DNA of 6,750 bases, taken from positions 1 to 6,750 of the forward strand of contig CAMBQX010000095.1 of assembly GCA_945870085.1 (NCBI GenBank), read 5' to 3'. Below, one piece after another: positions 5,923 to 6,750 of this stretch. Position 1 is the stretch's first letter. The number at the start of each line of letters is the position of its first letter. Origin of the DNA: Bifidobacterium breve (GTDB lineage Bacteria; Actinomycetota; Actinomycetes; S36-B12). The translations under genes were made by a program, and so were the position numbers. The notes below the pieces were generated by a model. The model was given only the letters and a program-made list of their open reading frames with translations, did no database searches and had not been told where the DNA came from.

Positions 5923-5951
5923 CTGACAGGGGTCGCCTTCCCCCGCATACT
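5923..5951 (+). promoter_or_regulatory. Predicted promoter of the second amidase gene
   Basis: CTGACA (5923-5928) and CATACT (5946-5951) are separated by exactly 17 bp, matching five and four of six consensus bases. Initiation would be near 5958, giving a leader of roughly 40 nt. It lies back to back with the predicted minus-strand promoter without overlap. A short inverted repeat TAGG/CCTA at 5961-5972 lies in the leader, but it is too short to name. Confidence 0.4.
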
Positions 5952-6000
5952 TCCACCAATTAGGTTCCCCTAGCCGGACCAACGAAGAGTTGAGGCCACC

Positions 6001-6750
6001 TTGCCCAAGCCCCCAGCCCCAGCCCCAGCCACCGGCCTTGCCCACCTCGCCGGGTCGGTGACGGCCGGGTCAATCACCGCCACGCAATTGGTGACCCTGA
6101 GTCTGCAGCGCATTGCAAAGGACAACGCGGCATTGAACGCGGTGATCGCATTAGACGCCACCGGTGCCCTCGCTCAAGCCAAAATAATTGATGGGTTGGT
6201 GGCCAGTGGCGCACAGGTAGGCCCACTCGCTGGGCTTCCATTCCTTGTTAAAGATCTCGAGGATGCCGCTGGCATGGCGACCACCAAAGGCTCGCTGACC
6301 TTGGCCGATGCAGCACTCGCCAGTTCTGATGGGTTGATCACTGCACGCCTAAAGAAAGCGGGCGCGATAGCCGTGGGCAAAACTAACTTGCCGGAATTCG
6401 CGGCCGAAGGTTTCACCGCGAACAAGTTGTTCGGAACGACTCGAAATCCTTGGGCCCCAAACTGGAGCCCGGGCGGTTCAAGTGGTGGTTCTGCCGCAGC
6501 ATTGGCCGCCGGGCTTGCACCAATCGCGACGGCCACCGATGGCGGTGGATCAATTCGCATCCCCGCGGCTTTTTGTGGTCTGGTCGGCATTAAGCCGACC
6601 CAGGGCCTGGTGGGTCGTTACCCCATTCCGGATTGGATAGATCTGTCCACCGACGGCCCCATCGCCAATTGCGTTGCCGACTTGCGATTACTGCTCTCGG
6701 TGATGGCTGGGCCAACTGCGGGTGACCCAAACTCATTCGAGATGAATCAC
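6001..6750 (+). CDS. Second amidase-signature family hydrolase, N-terminal 250 residues (truncated by window edge)
   Basis: The frame is open from a stop at 5971-5973 to the right edge. The catalytic triad is complete: Lys84 in PFLVKD, Ser160 in PGGSSGGS and Ser184 in TDGGGSIRIPAA, with the same 24-residue serine spacing as the upstream amidase. LPEFAAEG and GLVGIKPTQG are further family features. The TTG at 6001 is preferred: GAGG (5992-5995) lies five bases upstream and the protein then begins MPKPPAPAPATGLAHLAG, leaving a normal N-terminal helix. Later in-frame GTG/TTG codons (for example GTG at 6058) would cut into that helix. The N-terminus has a short Pro-Ala tail coded by a repeat. Outside the catalytic core it differs clearly from the amidase at 3624-5021, so it is not a recent duplicate. 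GGGSIRIPAAFCGL resembles amidases of the aryl-acylamidase/cyclic-amide group rather than GatA, but the substrate is unknown. It is divergent from the SDR operon. Confidence 0.9.
   Translation, partial: MPKPPAPAPATGLAHLAGSVTAGSITATQLVTLSLQRIAKDNAALNAVIALDATGALAQAKIIDGLVASGAQVGPLAGLPFLVKDLEDAAGMATTKGSLTLADAALASSDGLITARLKKAGAIAVGKTNLPEFAAEGFTANKLFGTTRNPWAPNWSPGGSSGGSAAALAAGLAPIATATDGGGSIRIPAAFCGLVGIKPTQGLVGRYPIPDWIDLSTDGPIANCVADLRLLLSVMAGPTAGDPNSFEMNH
6008..6030 (+). repeat. AGCCCC hexamer repeat coding for a Pro-Ala tail
   Basis: About three and a half units of AGCCCC (the first with one extra C) encode PPAPAPA at residues 5-11 of the second amidase. This is a simple-sequence tract at the extreme N-terminus, which could vary in length without affecting the catalytic core. 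Confidence 0.7.

Noticed and set aside
5961..5972. Inverted repeat TAGG-ttcc-CCTA in the leader of the second amidase
   Set aside because: Four-base arms are expected by chance in 200 bp and no matching second copy was seen.
6174..6590. Minus-strand open frame of 138 codons rich in Pro and Ala
   Set aside because: It lies opposite the catalytic core of the second amidase, whose triad is unmistakable; the frame is a codon-bias shadow.

Overview
The window looks like part of a catabolic acyl-CoA island from a bacterium, most likely an actinobacterium of moderate GC content (mid-50s % by eye). This is inference. It rests on the acyl-CoA dehydrogenase ending LGLPKSY, a C-terminus I associate with actinobacterial FadE-like proteins, on the double-hotdog MaoC protein, on frequent GTG/TTG starts, and on a possible flavin oxidoreductase tail next to a FadE. 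No rRNA, tRNA, CRISPR, transposase or phage gene was seen.

Layout. On the + strand, the 3' end of an unidentified gene (1-126; possibly LLM-class flavin oxidoreductase) overlaps by one base an acyl-CoA dehydrogenase (126-1292). Its stop codon lies in a 15-bp tandem repeat that copies the stop in frame. After a 150-bp gap comes a TetR regulator (1443-2063). On the - strand, a tightly packed four-gene operon reads SDR dehydrogenase (5799-5014), amidase-signature hydrolase (5021-3624), crotonase-fold protein (3622-2876), MaoC/hydratase-2 (2879-2052). It runs head-on into tetR, and the two 3' ends overlap by 12 bp. A divergent promoter region of about 200 bp (5800-6000) separates this operon from a second, distinct amidase-signature gene on the + strand (6001 to the window edge, truncated).

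How the genes may work together. FadE (desaturation), MaoC hydratase 2 (R-specific hydration) and SDR (3-hydroxyacyl oxidation) give the same chemistry as the peroxisomal MFE-2 branch of beta-oxidation, here as separate genes. The crotonase lacks one of the two classical catalytic glutamates and may do something other than simple hydration. Two amidases flanking the promoter region suggest that the substrate or an intermediate carries an amide, lactam or similar bond. No CoA ligase or thiolase is visible, so the pathway must be completed outside the window or elsewhere in the genome.

Regulation. A short sequence shared by the tetR upstream region (1368-1375) and the start region of the SDR operon (5854-5861, opposite strand) sits inside imperfect palindromes at both places. 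It is a candidate operator for the TetR protein. All functional assignments come from motif reading by eye, without database searches.
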